DNA of 64,000 bases, taken from NCBI GenBank assembly GCA_963664715.2, contig CAXXUY010000011.1, forward strand, positions 1 through 64,000, in the 5' to 3' direction. The stretch is from JAPOXR01 sp963664715. GTDB lineage: Bacteria; Pseudomonadota; Alphaproteobacteria; Rhodobacterales; Rhodobacteraceae. Made by a program: the position numbers and the translations under genes. Shown in pieces: positions 1 to 9,673 of this stretch. Position 1 is the first letter of the stretch. Every line of letters begins with the position of its first letter. The notes beneath the pieces are model-generated. The model made no database searches. It worked only from the letters and a program-made list of their open reading frames with translations, and was not told the DNA's origin.

Positions 1-216
1 AAGACCTGCCGACTCAATACTCGATAGTAAACACCTTCGCCGATCTGGAAATTGTTGAATGGCGCGGCGCCACGATAACACGGAGCATCGGCGCCAAAGA
101 TCTGAGCGACCAGCGGGCCCTCCAGTAGTGACGACCTCGCATGAATGGGGCGGACCAACTGCATTTGATCCGCCGACTGACCTGTGCTTCGCACACCGGC
201 ACGTCCGGGCGCAGAC

Positions 217-1161
217 ATGATCCGCGTCGAGAATCTGACCTGCTACTACGGCGAACGGCCGGCGGTCGACGACATTACCTTCAATATCGAGAAGGGTGAG
301 ATCGTCGGATTTTTGGGCCCCAACGGCGCGGGCAAGTCGAGCACGATGCGGATGATCACCGGATATATGATGCCCACGCGCGGGAATGCCTGGGTCGCCG
401 GCAGCGACATGACGCGAGACTCGCTGGAAGGACGGCGTCACCTTGGCTATCTTCCCGAGGTCGTGCCGCTCTATGACGACATGACAACCCGTGCCTACCT
501 GCAGTACATCGGGCGCCTGCGCGGGCTGGACAGCGCGACGGCTTCCCGACGCGTGAACGAGGTCATCGAAATCTGCGCCCTCGGGGAGTACCGGGACGTC
601 CTGCTGGCCAAACTGTCCAAGGGCTTTCGTCAGCGGGTCGGGCTGGCGCAGTCAATCATCAACGACCCCGAAGTGCTGATTCTCGATGAGCCTACAATTG
701 GCATCGACCCGATTCAGGTGGCACAGACCCGTCAGCTCATCAGGAATCTGGGCGAGAACCGGACAATCCTGCTGTCAAGCCACATCCTTCCTGAAGTAAG
801 CATGGTTTGTGAGCGGGTAATCATCATCAACAAAGGCAAGATCGTCGCCGAGGACAGCATCGAAAGCTTGTCGTCGCGCGTCGCCGGCGACGAGCAGCTG
901 CGGCTGCGGGTCCGCGGTCCTGTGACAGAGGTGACTCGGGAGTTCAGCGCGGTTACCGGCGTCCGTGATGCCCGCTACCAGGATCCGTTTCACATCGTCC
1001 GCGTCGAGCCGGGCCGGGAGATGCAGGGTGCGATTATTGCCGCCGTCAGCGCCAAGGGATGGGCGTTGCTGTCAATGGAATCGGTTGGCCTGAGTCTGGA
1101 GGACATTTTCCTGCAGCTGACCGCATCCGAAGGAGCAGCCGAACCGAAGGCGGGCGCATGA
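217..1161 (+). CDS. ABC transporter ATP-binding protein, GldA-like
   Basis: Cytoplasmic ATPase subunit (314 residues) of an ABC-2 type exporter. The sequence shows a Walker A GPNGAGKS near residue 38, a signature region reading LSKGFRQRVGLAQS, Walker B VLILDEPTIGID and a switch histidine in LLSSHILPE. A C-terminal extension of about 90 residues follows, as in gliding-type GldA and CcmA-like exporters. The frame stays open to 184, but ATG 217 starts directly before the canonical MIRVENLTCYYG beginning and is preferred. Its stop overlaps the next gene's start (ATGA at 1158-1161), so the two are probably translated together. The exported substrate is unknown; in Bacteroidetes homologues serve gliding motility, but in proteobacteria the role is undefined. 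Confidence 0.88.
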   Translation: MIRVENLTCYYGERPAVDDITFNIEKGEIVGFLGPNGAGKSSTMRMITGYMMPTRGNAWVAGSDMTRDSLEGRRHLGYLPEVVPLYDDMTTRAYLQYIGRLRGLDSATASRRVNEVIEICALGEYRDVLLAKLSKGFRQRVGLAQSIINDPEVLILDEPTIGIDPIQVAQTRQLIRNLGENRTILLSSHILPEVSMVCERVIIINKGKIVAEDSIESLSSRVAGDEQLRLRVRGPVTEVTREFSAVTGVRDARYQDPFHIVRVEPGREMQGAIIAAVSAKGWALLSMESVGLSLEDIFLQLTASEGAAEPKAGA

Positions 1162-3479
1162 AACAGGCCCTCCGCAACATTGGCATCGTCGGGCGCAAGG
1201 AGCTCCTGACCTACCTTGGCTCGCCGATGGCCTATATCGTAACCGCAGTTTTCCTGGCCGTGTCGGGCGCGTTCTTTGCCAGCTACCTTGCCGCCACCAG
1301 CTACGCCGCCACCAGTATCGCTGGGTTCCTGAACGCCGCTCAGCTCCTGATTCTGCTGTTCGCGGCGCTCCTGACCATGCGCCTGGTGGTCGAAGAGAAA
1401 AAGCAGGGCACGTGGGAGCTTGTGCTGACCACACCGGTTCGCGACGGGGAGCTGGTTGTCGGCAAGTTTCTCGGCAGCCTGGTGGTCCTGTGCGGCATGC
1501 TGCTGCTCACCCTTTACTACACCTTGATGCTGTTGATCTTCGGCGATCCCGACCTCGGCCCGATTGCGACCAGTTACGTCGGGCTGCTGCTGATCGGCAG
1601 CACGTGCCTGGCCGTCGGCATTTTCGCCTCGGCAGTCACCGCCAATCAAATCGTTTCGGCAGTCTTGGCTGGCGGCATCCTTTTCGGCCTGTGGGTCATT
1701 GGCCTGATCGCCGACCTGGCGGGCGGCGGGATTGGGGAGGTGCTCACGCGATTGTCCTTGTCCGGTTACTTCGCCGAGTTCGAACGCGGCATAATCAACA
1801 CACAGTCTGTCGTCTATTACGTCACCATGACGATTTTCTTCCTCTATGCCGCGGTTAGCGCGATCGATGCCGGTCGCTGGCGCCTGGTGCAGCGCAAAGG
1901 GAATTCCGGTTACCTCGCCGGTGTCGGTCTGGCGACTGTTTTCGTCGCCTGGGCGCTTGACTACATTCTGCCTACGGGTCGAATCATCACCTGGACGATT
2001 GTCGCGATCGGCGTGGGGCTGATTGCCGCAAGCATACTGTTGGACTTCCGTCGGGTGGGAGAAGCGCTGGCCAGCCGGCGCGGGGCATTCGGTATCGGAA
2101 CCGGGGTCAGCCTGTCTGTCGTTTCTGCGGTGCTTCTGCTCGCCAACCTGATCAGCACGACGGTGTTTCATCGGTTCGACTTTACCGGTCTCGCTCAATT
2201 CACTCTGACCTCCCAGACCAAGGAAGTGCTCGCGGACCTGGTCGGCGAAGAGCATCAGGTGGAGGTGGTCAGCTTCTACAGCAATCCGAATCCAAACATC
2301 GAAGGCAGCGCAGAGGCATTCGCCGTCAACAGCTATGGGCACGACTTGCTGCTGGAGTACACCAACCACACCGACGCGATCAGCGTCCGCAGGGAGGATC
2401 CGGAGCTGCGCCCGGATCTGAGCCGGCAGTATCTGGGGCAGGGGCCGGTGGCCCAGCTGGCGTTTCGGCTCGGCGTGGTCGCGTTTCGCGGCTCCGCAGG
2501 GCAGATGCTGGTCCTTGGTCCGCAGATTCAAGCAGAAGCGGAAAACGCTTTTACCAGCGCGATCCTGCAGGTCACGGGCACACGGCAACGCGTCGTCTAC
2601 TTCCTGGCGGGCCATGGCGAGGCCAGCATTGGCGGCGACTACAGCGCGGCCCGGGAAGGGTTGCGGGACAACCTGTTCCAGGTCGGCGAGTTGAACCTTC
2701 GCCAGCTCGACGCGCTCCCTGAGAACGCAAGCGTGTTCGTCATCGCTGGTCCGCAGCTCGATCTGGACGACGACGAAATTGCGCTGCTCGACAGTTATCT
2801 GCAGCGTGGCGGGCGCCTGCTGCTGCTGCTGAACCCGAACCCGCAGCCGGAGCTGCGCGATCTGGCGGCGTCATGGTGGCTGGCGATCGACAATGGCGTG
2901 GTGGTCGACCCCGACGCGCATGTGACCCCGAATTTCGACGTGCCGCTCGTGGATGTGCGCCGCAACCAGTTCGGATTGGAGGACGTCTACTTTCCGGGCG
3001 CGACCATGATCCGTCCACGCGAGGAAAAGCCCGACGAGGCAAGGATCCTGCCGCTGGCTTGGACGACGCCTTCGGCATGGCTGGAGAAGGATGCGCTCGG
3101 TGTCGACGACCCGGTCTTCGACCAGGGAGTGGATGTGTCCGGGCCAGTGGCGCTCGGCGCGAGCGTGGAAATGCCGGTAACCAGCGATGTCGCGGAGGGA
3201 GAGCGCCGGTCGCCAACGACTCGCCTCGCAGTGATCGGCGACTCTGACTTCGCCGGCAACCAGCACTTCGGAAACAGCACTAACAGCGGTCTGTTCCTGA
3301 CAATGGTCAACTGGCTGGGAGAGGGTGAAGAGTTGGTCTCGGTGGACCGCAAGGTGGTGCCGGTCCGGAGACTTGTGTTGGGTCCTGAAGAGGCGCGTTT
3401 TCTCAACCTGTCCGCTGTCGGGCTGCTGCCGTTGATTTTGCTCCTCGTGGCTGCAGGGGTATGGTGGCGGCGCAGGTAG
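1158..3479 (+). CDS. Fused ABC-2 permease and GldG-like auxiliary protein
   Basis: A 773-residue membrane protein joining two parts that are often separate genes. Residues about 1-240 are an ABC-2 type permease (GldF-like) with about six hydrophobic segments, beginning MKQALRNIGIVGRKELLTY. After a few more membrane spans the protein turns into a periplasmic ABC_transp_aux (GldG-like) domain, recognised by FDFTGLAQFTLTSQTKEVL, and it ends in one more membrane span followed by WWRRR. An open frame extends upstream to 1059, but the ATGA overlap with the ATPase gene fixes ATG 1158 as the likely start. Together with its neighbours it forms one exporter complex in the inner membrane. The family call is firm; the cargo is unknown. 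Confidence 0.85.
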   Translation: MKQALRNIGIVGRKELLTYLGSPMAYIVTAVFLAVSGAFFASYLAATSYAATSIAGFLNAAQLLILLFAALLTMRLVVEEKKQGTWELVLTTPVRDGELVVGKFLGSLVVLCGMLLLTLYYTLMLLIFGDPDLGPIATSYVGLLLIGSTCLAVGIFASAVTANQIVSAVLAGGILFGLWVIGLIADLAGGGIGEVLTRLSLSGYFAEFERGIINTQSVVYYVTMTIFFLYAAVSAIDAGRWRLVQRKGNSGYLAGVGLATVFVAWALDYILPTGRIITWTIVAIGVGLIAASILLDFRRVGEALASRRGAFGIGTGVSLSVVSAVLLLANLISTTVFHRFDFTGLAQFTLTSQTKEVLADLVGEEHQVEVVSFYSNPNPNIEGSAEAFAVNSYGHDLLLEYTNHTDAISVRREDPELRPDLSRQYLGQGPVAQLAFRLGVVAFRGSAGQMLVLGPQIQAEAENAFTSAILQVTGTRQRVVYFLAGHGEASIGGDYSAAREGLRDNLFQVGELNLRQLDALPENASVFVIAGPQLDLDDDEIALLDSYLQRGGRLLLLLNPNPQPELRDLAASWWLAIDNGVVVDPDAHVTPNFDVPLVDVRRNQFGLEDVYFPGATMIRPREEKPDEARILPLAWTTPSAWLEKDALGVDDPVFDQGVDVSGPVALGASVEMPVTSDVAEGERRSPTTRLAVIGDSDFAGNQHFGNSTNSGLFLTMVNWLGEGEELVSVDRKVVPVRRLVLGPEEARFLNLSAVGLLPLILLLVAAGVWWRRR

Positions 3480-3489
3480 AGACTCCGTT

Positions 3490-4035
3490 TTGAAATTCCG
3501 TTTCATCATTCCCACAGGCATCCTCGCGATCGGCCTTGGGATCTGGTACTACTTCGCCAGTCGCCCGCAGCCGGTTCCGCCACCGGAGCCCCGGCCTTTC
3601 GTTTGGGCCGTTGAGATGAACGATCTGACGAGGATACAAATCAAACTGCCCAGGCGCGGCTTGTCCGAATCGTGGCGGATGCGCGAGGATCGCTACTGGT
3701 ATTTCACCGATCCGGATGGTCCGCAGGTAGACAGATCGCGCTGGGGAGGCGGCGTCCCACTGCTGTTGAGCGGCCCCGGCGCCAACCGGCTGATTGAAGA
3801 AGTGCCAACCGCAGAGCAGCTGACAGCATTCGGTTTCGACGAACCACAAATGTTGATAAACCTGCAGGTGGGAGATGGTGTCGAGCTGGAAATCCACGTC
3901 GGCGATTCTACTCCGGACGGAATCTCATACTACACGAAGCAGGCCGACCGATCCGAGATCTTTACGGTGGATTCCACTTGGTTCAAGGTCATTGAACGGC
4001 TGGTGACCGACCCGCCCTATCCGCCGACGGATTAA
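3490..4035 (+). CDS. DUF4340-like membrane-anchored protein
   Basis: A 181-residue protein with an N-terminal membrane anchor (FIIPTGILAIGLGIWYYFAS) and a proline-rich linker. The extracytoplasmic domain resembles DUF4340 proteins: the pattern of an Ile/Lys-rich strand, WRMREDRYWYF and a later FGFDEPQMLINLQVGDG is typical. Such proteins commonly follow GldFG-type genes, which fits its place 10 bp downstream of the fused permease. The start is TTG at 3490. It probably assists the exporter, but the exact role is not known. The domain is shorter than the repeated DUF4340 of many homologues, so it may be a reduced version. Confidence 0.7.
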   Translation: MKFRFIIPTGILAIGLGIWYYFASRPQPVPPPEPRPFVWAVEMNDLTRIQIKLPRRGLSESWRMREDRYWYFTDPDGPQVDRSRWGGGVPLLLSGPGANRLIEEVPTAEQLTAFGFDEPQMLINLQVGDGVELEIHVGDSTPDGISYYTKQADRSEIFTVDSTWFKVIERLVTDPPYPPTD

Positions 4036-4089
4036 CATGACAGCATACCTTGACAACCAGCGGCACGAGCCGCAATCTATGCGGCAGCT

Positions 4090-5109
4090 ATGACTGAACA
4101 AGATGCGGACGTCGTACTCGACGTCAAAGAACTGCAGACCCACTTTTACACGGACGAAGGTGTAGTCAAGGCCGTTGACAGACTCACCTATCGAGTCCGC
4201 AAGGGCGAATTCGTCGCGCTGGTCGGCGAAAGCGGCTGTGGCAAGAGCGTCAGCGCAATGTCAGTCCTGCGGCTAATCCCATATCCACCTGGAATCATCG
4301 CTGGCGGGCAGGTTTTGTTCCAGGGCGAAGACCTGCTGCAGGCGTCGGAGGAGCGGATACGGGATATCCGCGGCAACCGCATTGCCATGGTGTTCCAGGA
4401 GCCAACCACATCGCTCAACCCTGTGGTAACGATCGGTCGGCAGATCTCCGAATCACTGAAACTGCACCGCCGCCTGGACAAAAGACAGGCTCGGGACGAG
4501 AGCATCCGGCTGCTGGACCTTGTTGGGATTCCCGATTCTACGCAGCGGGTGACCGACTATCCCTACCAATTCAGCGGCGGCATGCAGCAACGCATCATGA
4601 TCGCCATGGCACTGAGCTGCAACCCGGAGCTCCTCATCGCCGACGAGCCCACAACGTCGCTCGATGTTACTGTCCAGGCACAGATTCTGGAGATCATAGC
4701 AAAGCTCCGCGACGAGTTTGACATGGCGGTTGTCATCATCACCCACAACCTTGGACTGGTGGCGCGTTACGTGGATCGGGTGAACGTGATGTACGCCGGC
4801 AAACTGGTGGAAGCCGGGCCAACGGATTTGGTCTTCAGTGAGCCGAAACATCCCTATACAATTGGGTTGCTGTCATCGGTGCCGCGCCTGGACAGCCACC
4901 GCAATGTCGCTCCGCGCGTCATTCCGGGGCTGCCGCCAAACCTGGCGCAGCTGCCGCCGGGCTGCTCATTTGCCCCGCGGTGTGCGTACGCGAGTGACAT
5001 ATGTAACGACAGGCCGCCGCCGCTGGAGACAGTGTCCGCTGGTCACGAGCGCGCCTGTTTCTACGACGCGGCGAAGCTGCAGAAATCTGACATGCTGGAC
5101 TGGCGATAG
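4090..5109 (+). CDS. dppD: Peptide/nickel ABC transporter ATP-binding protein (DppD/OppD type)
   Basis: A 339-residue ATPase of a Dpp/Opp importer. Walker A GESGCGKS lies at residues 46-53, the signature is FSGGMQQRIMIAMAL, Walker B is LLIADEPTTSLDVT, and the C-terminus carries the oligopeptide-transporter tail with the cysteine pattern PPGCSFAPRCAYASDIC, which in this family often binds an iron-sulfur cluster. It lies upstream of the binding-protein, permease and second ATPase genes in the same direction. A 481 bp gap separates it from the binding-protein gene, so it may have its own transcript. Substrate is likely a short peptide or related solute. Confidence 0.9.
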   Translation: MTEQDADVVLDVKELQTHFYTDEGVVKAVDRLTYRVRKGEFVALVGESGCGKSVSAMSVLRLIPYPPGIIAGGQVLFQGEDLLQASEERIRDIRGNRIAMVFQEPTTSLNPVVTIGRQISESLKLHRRLDKRQARDESIRLLDLVGIPDSTQRVTDYPYQFSGGMQQRIMIAMALSCNPELLIADEPTTSLDVTVQAQILEIIAKLRDEFDMAVVIITHNLGLVARYVDRVNVMYAGKLVEAGPTDLVFSEPKHPYTIGLLSSVPRLDSHRNVAPRVIPGLPPNLAQLPPGCSFAPRCAYASDICNDRPPPLETVSAGHERACFYDAAKLQKSDMLDWR

Positions 5110-5590
5110 GATTCCATCTCCGCCAGCCCTTATCGCTGGCGAAGGCCGCCTCCGTCACCCCCGAGTTTGCCTGATCGACTGTGCGGAGCCGGGCGCTTTT
5201 GCAGTTTGCAACGCAAGGCGGGCGTGCCTGCCGGCTTCAGTTCGCCTCGCGGCTGCCGCAGCGCATTGATACCCGCATGGAGAGCCACCTTGTCCGCGGC
5301 CGGCGCGAAGACGGCTGTGCGCAGCAGCCTGGCCGTGACGGGAATGATTGCGACAGCTCCCCGCCGTGTCCTTGCCGGTCGGCCGGAGACGATGCAGTCC
5401 CTCATGCGGAGACCCTGCCTGAATCCACCCCCGACAAGGAGCCGGCATGCATTCGCCCATCGAAAGCGTTTCGACGCTTTCCAGTCCGGCGCCGCCCGAA
5501 AGATACCGCGGCGCGATTGCCCCTTTACAGTTGCCTCGTTTCCCGAATAGAATTCAAGGTTATATTGCTTAAAACAGGAGGATTGAGCGT
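5110..5590. other. Gap between dppD and the binding-protein gene
   Basis: No convincing gene. It begins with a hairpin (5121-5141). The central part keeps short open frames on both strands, probably a decayed gene that I cannot name. The last 60 bases hold the AT-richer leader of the next gene with a strong ribosome site (AGGAGG at 5577-5582, nine bases before ATG 5591). Confidence 0.5.
5121..5141 (+). terminator. Hairpin after dppD
   Basis: Perfect 7-bp stem CGCCAGC/GCTGGCG with a 7-base loop, about a dozen bases after the dppD stop. There is no T-run afterwards, so it may be a pause, RNA-stability or REP-like element instead of a true intrinsic terminator. Confidence 0.35.
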
Positions 5591-7381
5591 ATGTTAAGGA
5601 AACAATTATTGATGGCCGGGGCGATTGCCCTGCCGGGGGCATTGGTCACCGGGGCAGCTGTCCAGGCGGCAGAGTTCGTAGATGTAGAACTCACCCGGCT
5701 CGACGGGTCCACCATGACAAGGACATACGAGAAGCCGCGCTACGGCGGCTCCATCACCATGAACCGCGAAATTCTGCTGGTTTCGTTCTCGAACTGGGAT
5801 CCGCGGGGCGGTGGCGGACCGCACGAGCTGGCTAACGTGCAGATAACCAACCAGCGTCTTTCGCAGTTGGATTGGGCGCGCGGCGCCTCTGGCACGAATG
5901 ACTACCCGAACTTCGTGGCGGCGACACCGCCTCTCTACACAACCGGTCTGTTGGCGGAGAGCTGGTCGTATCCCAACGAGACCTCATTGGTGTTCAAATT
6001 GCGCGAAGGCGTCCACTTCTGGGAAAAGGAGGATGTTGCACAGCCGAACCCCGGGCTTGAGGCGGACTATGGGCGTGAGTTGACCGCCCATGACGCGGTC
6101 TGGTCGTACAAGCAGATGAACTTCTTCCAGCAGGGCCAGCCCGGCCAGATCACCTGGACCGCCCTCGACGACCACACTTTGGAAATGTCGTGGCCTGCGC
6201 CGGACGCAACCCAAGCGGGCTTCAACTTTTCGCAGTATGCCTTCATCTTCAACGGGGGGATGGCAAACATTTCCCAGGATGAATGGGGGGATTGGAGAAA
6301 CGCCCTCGGTACCGGCGCGTACATCCCGACTGACTTCGTGCCCGGCAGTTCCGTCACTTACAAGCGCAATCCCAACTATTGGGAAAACGACCCGATCCAC
6401 ACCGACATGCGTCTGCCCTACGCCGACACATTTCGCGTCGTCGACTTCGACGATGAGGCTACGATCATCGCGGCGCTGCGAGCTGGCCAGATCGACCTGA
6501 CAAATGGTCTCGGCTCGTCGGGCAAGTGGGGGAAACAGCTGGCGGAGACCAATCCCGAGATTGGCCAGTTTCCCGCAGCCTCGACCCCTCCGGTCTGGGT
6601 GGCGCGCGTGGACTTGGACGGCAGCCCGTTCAAGGACATCAAGGTGCGCCAGGCGCTGCTGATGTCGATTCCGCGCGAACAGATCGTCGAGGCCTTCTAC
6701 GGCGGTAGCGCCGTTCCTTACGGCTATCCGACGTTCCCGAACTTCGCGGACTGGTTTGTCGAGTACGAGGATCTGCCGACTGAGCCGACTCAACCCGGTT
6801 CGTGCGCCAGCGCTCGCGATGTGGTCTCATACCTTCCCGAAAAGGCACGCGAGTGTCTCGCTGCGGCTGGATTCCCCGACGGTTTCGAATTCGATCTGTG
6901 GACTCCGCCGGGTGAAGCCGAGTTCAACGAGCTGTACCAGGGATTCTGGAACCAGGTCGGCATCCGCGCCAACCTCAAGGTTGTGGAGCTCGCGGTCTGG
7001 CAGTCGGTCAAGGACAGGGAAGACCACCTCGGGCTGACGAGCTGGACACCTGGCATGTGGCAGGATCCTTTTTCCATGCTGATCAATCACCTGCACAGCA
7101 ACGCCACTGTCAACAGCGCCCGGGTTAACGACCCGGTCTACGACGAAATTCTCACGGTTGTTGAGACGGAACTCGACAACGAAAAGAGAATGGAGGCGTG
7201 GGCAGAGTTCTTCCCCATCGCTTTGGAGAAGTCCCATTACATGGTGGGAGTCCCATTCGATAAGCTGACATTCTGGAACCCATGGGTGAAGGGATACAGT
7301 GGAGAGATCAGCAACGTCGGCATCCAGGGTTGGCACTCGCTGGCCAAGATCATCTGGATCGACACGGACATGCAGCCGTAG
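5591..7381 (+). CDS. ABC transporter substrate-binding protein, family 5
   Basis: Periplasmic binding protein (596 residues) of the Dpp/Opp family (SBP_bac_5). It has a Sec signal peptide (MLRKQLLMAGAIALPGALV, cleavage near AVQA-AEF). It then shows the family core: LVFKLREGVHFW, the AHDAVWSYKQMNFF segment, and IKVRQALLMSIPREQIVEAFY. It delivers substrate to the two permeases encoded downstream. The ribosome site is strong and the start clear. A stable hairpin follows the stop (7408-7450), a common way of keeping binding-protein mRNA more abundant than permease mRNA. Length is somewhat above the usual 500-550 residues. Specificity cannot be read from sequence. Confidence 0.92.
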   Translation: MLRKQLLMAGAIALPGALVTGAAVQAAEFVDVELTRLDGSTMTRTYEKPRYGGSITMNREILLVSFSNWDPRGGGGPHELANVQITNQRLSQLDWARGASGTNDYPNFVAATPPLYTTGLLAESWSYPNETSLVFKLREGVHFWEKEDVAQPNPGLEADYGRELTAHDAVWSYKQMNFFQQGQPGQITWTALDDHTLEMSWPAPDATQAGFNFSQYAFIFNGGMANISQDEWGDWRNALGTGAYIPTDFVPGSSVTYKRNPNYWENDPIHTDMRLPYADTFRVVDFDDEATIIAALRAGQIDLTNGLGSSGKWGKQLAETNPEIGQFPAASTPPVWVARVDLDGSPFKDIKVRQALLMSIPREQIVEAFYGGSAVPYGYPTFPNFADWFVEYEDLPTEPTQPGSCASARDVVSYLPEKARECLAAAGFPDGFEFDLWTPPGEAEFNELYQGFWNQVGIRANLKVVELAVWQSVKDREDHLGLTSWTPGMWQDPFSMLINHLHSNATVNSARVNDPVYDEILTVVETELDNEKRMEAWAEFFPIALEKSHYMVGVPFDKLTFWNPWVKGYSGEISNVGIQGWHSLAKIIWIDTDMQP

Positions 7382-7407
7382 TGGTCTTTCTCTGCAGCTA
7401 AACTCAG

Positions 7408-7450
7408 CAGGTGCCGGCGGTTCTTCAATTCGAAGCACCGCCGGCACCTG
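7408..7450 (+). terminator. Intercistronic hairpin between binding protein and dppB
   Basis: Perfect 14-bp stem CAGGTGCCGGCGGT/ACCGCCGGCACCTG with a 15-base loop, followed by AATTTCTTCT. It sits in the 94-bp gap before the permease gene and probably acts as a partial terminator or 3' stabiliser. Confidence 0.6.
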
Positions 7451-7475
7451 AATTTCTTCTACCGGCCGGACCTCC

Positions 7476-8477
7476 ATGCCTTCCTACATCATCAGACGCG
7501 TCGCCCTGATCATCCCGACCCTGTTCTTCGTATCGCTGATAGCGTTTTTCATCATTCGCTGGATCCCGGGAGACGTAATCGACCTGATGGTGGCCATCAT
7601 GCAGCAGTACGTGTCCCTCGGAAGCTCGACCACCTCCGTGGTAGGCACCAGTGAAGAGGTTTCGGCGCAGCTGGCTCAGACTCTGCGCGAACAGCTGGGA
7701 CTGGATGTCCCTGCTCACATTCAATACCTGCGCTGGCTCGGAGAAGTGTTCCAGGGCAATTTGGGACAGTCGCTTTGGACCAGGCAGCCAGTGGGGACGG
7801 ATATCCTCCACCGCCTGCCGATATCGCTCCAGCTCGGCGTCATGGCGATTATATTCTCGCTGATCATTGCGTTGCCTGTGGGCATTATTTCCGGCATTCG
7901 TCCCGAATCGGGCATTGATCAGATCCTGCGGAGCCTTGCGATACTCCTGATCTGCGTTCCCGACTTCTGGCTGGGCACAATGGTCGTGGTCTACCCGGCG
8001 CTTTGGTGGGGGTGGGCGCCGCCACTGTTCTTCGTCCGATTTGGGGACGATCCGATTGGCAACCTGAGCCAGATGTTCATTCCCGCACTCATCCTGGGGA
8101 TGCTGCTGTCCGGCATAACGATGCGTTTTACCCGCACCATGATGCTGGAGGTCCTGCGCCAGGACTATGTCCGCACCGCCTGGGCGAAGGGGTTGCCGGA
8201 GCGGGTTATTGTGATCCGCCATGTCCTGAAAAATGCAGCGATTCCGGTGCTGACCATGATCGGACTGCAGCTGCCGGTCTTGCTTGGCGGTGCCGTGATC
8301 GTGGAGAAAATCTTCAACATTCCGGGTCTCGGATCTCTGTTGATCGAAGCTCTCGAGAAACGTGACTACCCCGTCGTGACCGCCATAAACCTGCTCATGG
8401 CCGGCTTCGTGCTCGTCGTCAACCTCTTGATCGACATTGCCTATGCATGGCTGGACCCGAGGGTCCGTTACGACTGA
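7476..8477 (+). CDS. dppB: ABC transporter permease, DppB/OppB type
   Basis: Inner-membrane permease of 333 residues with about six membrane spans, starting MPSYIIRRVALIIPTLFFVS as DppB proteins do. The EAA loop reads DYVRTAWAKGLPERVIVIRHVLKNA, the contact to the ATPases. It is about 20 residues longer than most DppB because of a larger periplasmic loop after the first span (QQYVSLGSSTTSVVG). The stop overlaps the next start by one base (TGATG at 8475-8479). Confidence 0.92.
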   Translation: MPSYIIRRVALIIPTLFFVSLIAFFIIRWIPGDVIDLMVAIMQQYVSLGSSTTSVVGTSEEVSAQLAQTLREQLGLDVPAHIQYLRWLGEVFQGNLGQSLWTRQPVGTDILHRLPISLQLGVMAIIFSLIIALPVGIISGIRPESGIDQILRSLAILLICVPDFWLGTMVVVYPALWWGWAPPLFFVRFGDDPIGNLSQMFIPALILGMLLSGITMRFTRTMMLEVLRQDYVRTAWAKGLPERVIVIRHVLKNAAIPVLTMIGLQLPVLLGGAVIVEKIFNIPGLGSLLIEALEKRDYPVVTAINLLMAGFVLVVNLLIDIAYAWLDPRVRYD

Positions 8478-9445
8478 TGGCTGACGCTGCGCCGGTCAAA
8501 ACGAAGGCGACAGCGCGGCGCACGCGTTTGGTGCGAGTGCGCCGCATGCTCAACCGGCTTTTCCGCGAGAAAAAGCTGGGTGCCGTTGGCTTGGTCATCG
8601 TGGTGTTGTTCCTGCTTGTCGGCGTCTTCGCGGACGTGCTGGCCACCCACGGCATATACGAGCAGAACATCTTTCGGCGTTTGGAGGCGCCGTCGGCCGA
8701 GTATCCGCTTGGCACTGATCAGTTCGGGCGAGACGTATACAGCCGGGTTGTCAAGGGGGCTCGCATCTCGATGACCGTCGGCATTGCCGCCAGCCTCGTG
8801 GCGGTGGCGGTCGCAACCGTGTTCGGCCTGGTGCTGGGATACGTTGGTGGCAGGGTTGACCTGATCGCGCAGCGGGTGGTGGATGCGGTGCAGGCGTTTC
8901 CATGGCTGTTCCTGGTCATTACGGTTATGTCGCTTTTGGGACCGGGCATCGTGCAGGTCATCATTGTGCTTGGCGTGCCTTGGGGTATCGTCAATATCAG
9001 AACGGTGCGTAGTGTGGTGCTGAGCGTGAAGGAGGCCCCTTACGTGGAGGCGGCAAGGGCGGCCGGTGCCAGCACTCTGCGCATACTGGTTCGTCACATC
9101 GCACCGCAGATCGTCGCGCCGATGATCGTCTTGTTCACCATATCGGTGGGCGGCAACATCCTTGCGGAGGCGGCGGTGAGCTTCCTCGGCTTTGGCATTC
9201 CGCCACCGCAGCCGAGTTGGGGCGGCATGCTGAGCATTGAAGGCCGCTCCTACATGCTGGAGGCACCGTGGCTGGCCTTCTGGCCGGGCCTCTTTCTGGC
9301 GCTGGTCGTGTTTGGCGTCAACATGTTCGGCGACGCGCTGCGTGATCTGCTCGATCCACGCCTGCGCGGCGGCATGGGCCGTTTCGACGTTGTGACTCCG
9401 AAGCCTTTGGGCACGATTCCAAGAATGGCCGCAAGGATGAGGTAA
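8477..9445 (+). CDS. dppC: ABC transporter permease, DppC/OppC type
   Basis: Second permease, 322 residues from ATG 8477. The N-terminus (VRRMLNRLFREKKLGAVGLV) and the sequence YPLGTDQFGRDVYSRVVKGAR are hallmarks of DppC, and the EAA loop reads APYVEAARAAGASTLRILVRH. An in-frame start 30 bases upstream exists, but the one-base TGATG overlap with dppB makes 8477 the natural start. It pairs with DppB to form the channel. Confidence 0.92.
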   Translation: MADAAPVKTKATARRTRLVRVRRMLNRLFREKKLGAVGLVIVVLFLLVGVFADVLATHGIYEQNIFRRLEAPSAEYPLGTDQFGRDVYSRVVKGARISMTVGIAASLVAVAVATVFGLVLGYVGGRVDLIAQRVVDAVQAFPWLFLVITVMSLLGPGIVQVIIVLGVPWGIVNIRTVRSVVLSVKEAPYVEAARAAGASTLRILVRHIAPQIVAPMIVLFTISVGGNILAEAAVSFLGFGIPPPQPSWGGMLSIEGRSYMLEAPWLAFWPGLFLALVVFGVNMFGDALRDLLDPRLRGGMGRFDVVTPKPLGTIPRMAARMR

Positions 9446-9673
9446 TGCCCAAAAGCCCTGACTCATCGAGCCTGATTTTGTCGAAAGTCAAAGGATACGA
9501 CGTGCGGCCGGCCCAATCCCGGGCTCAAACCCAAGCGCGAATTCCTGCCATTGAGTCGGTCACAACTTCAGTGAAATGGCATAAAAGGTTGAGTGGCGGG
9601 CAGTTGCCGCGGGCCGTTACAGTAAATTCGACGGCGATCTGGTTGCGGAGCATGATGTGGACATGCTGAATTG

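Noticed and set aside
990..2615. 541-codon open frame on the minus strand opposite the fused permease gene
   Set aside because: Antisense of a convincing gene; its translation is low-complexity (rich in Gln, Arg, Asp) and matches no family. Long shadow frames are expected in GC-rich DNA.
5155..5597. Overlapping frames that looked vaguely like the end of a TnpB gene
   Set aside because: No zinc-ribbon cysteines, no catalytic motif and no consistent frame; left as unassigned gap.
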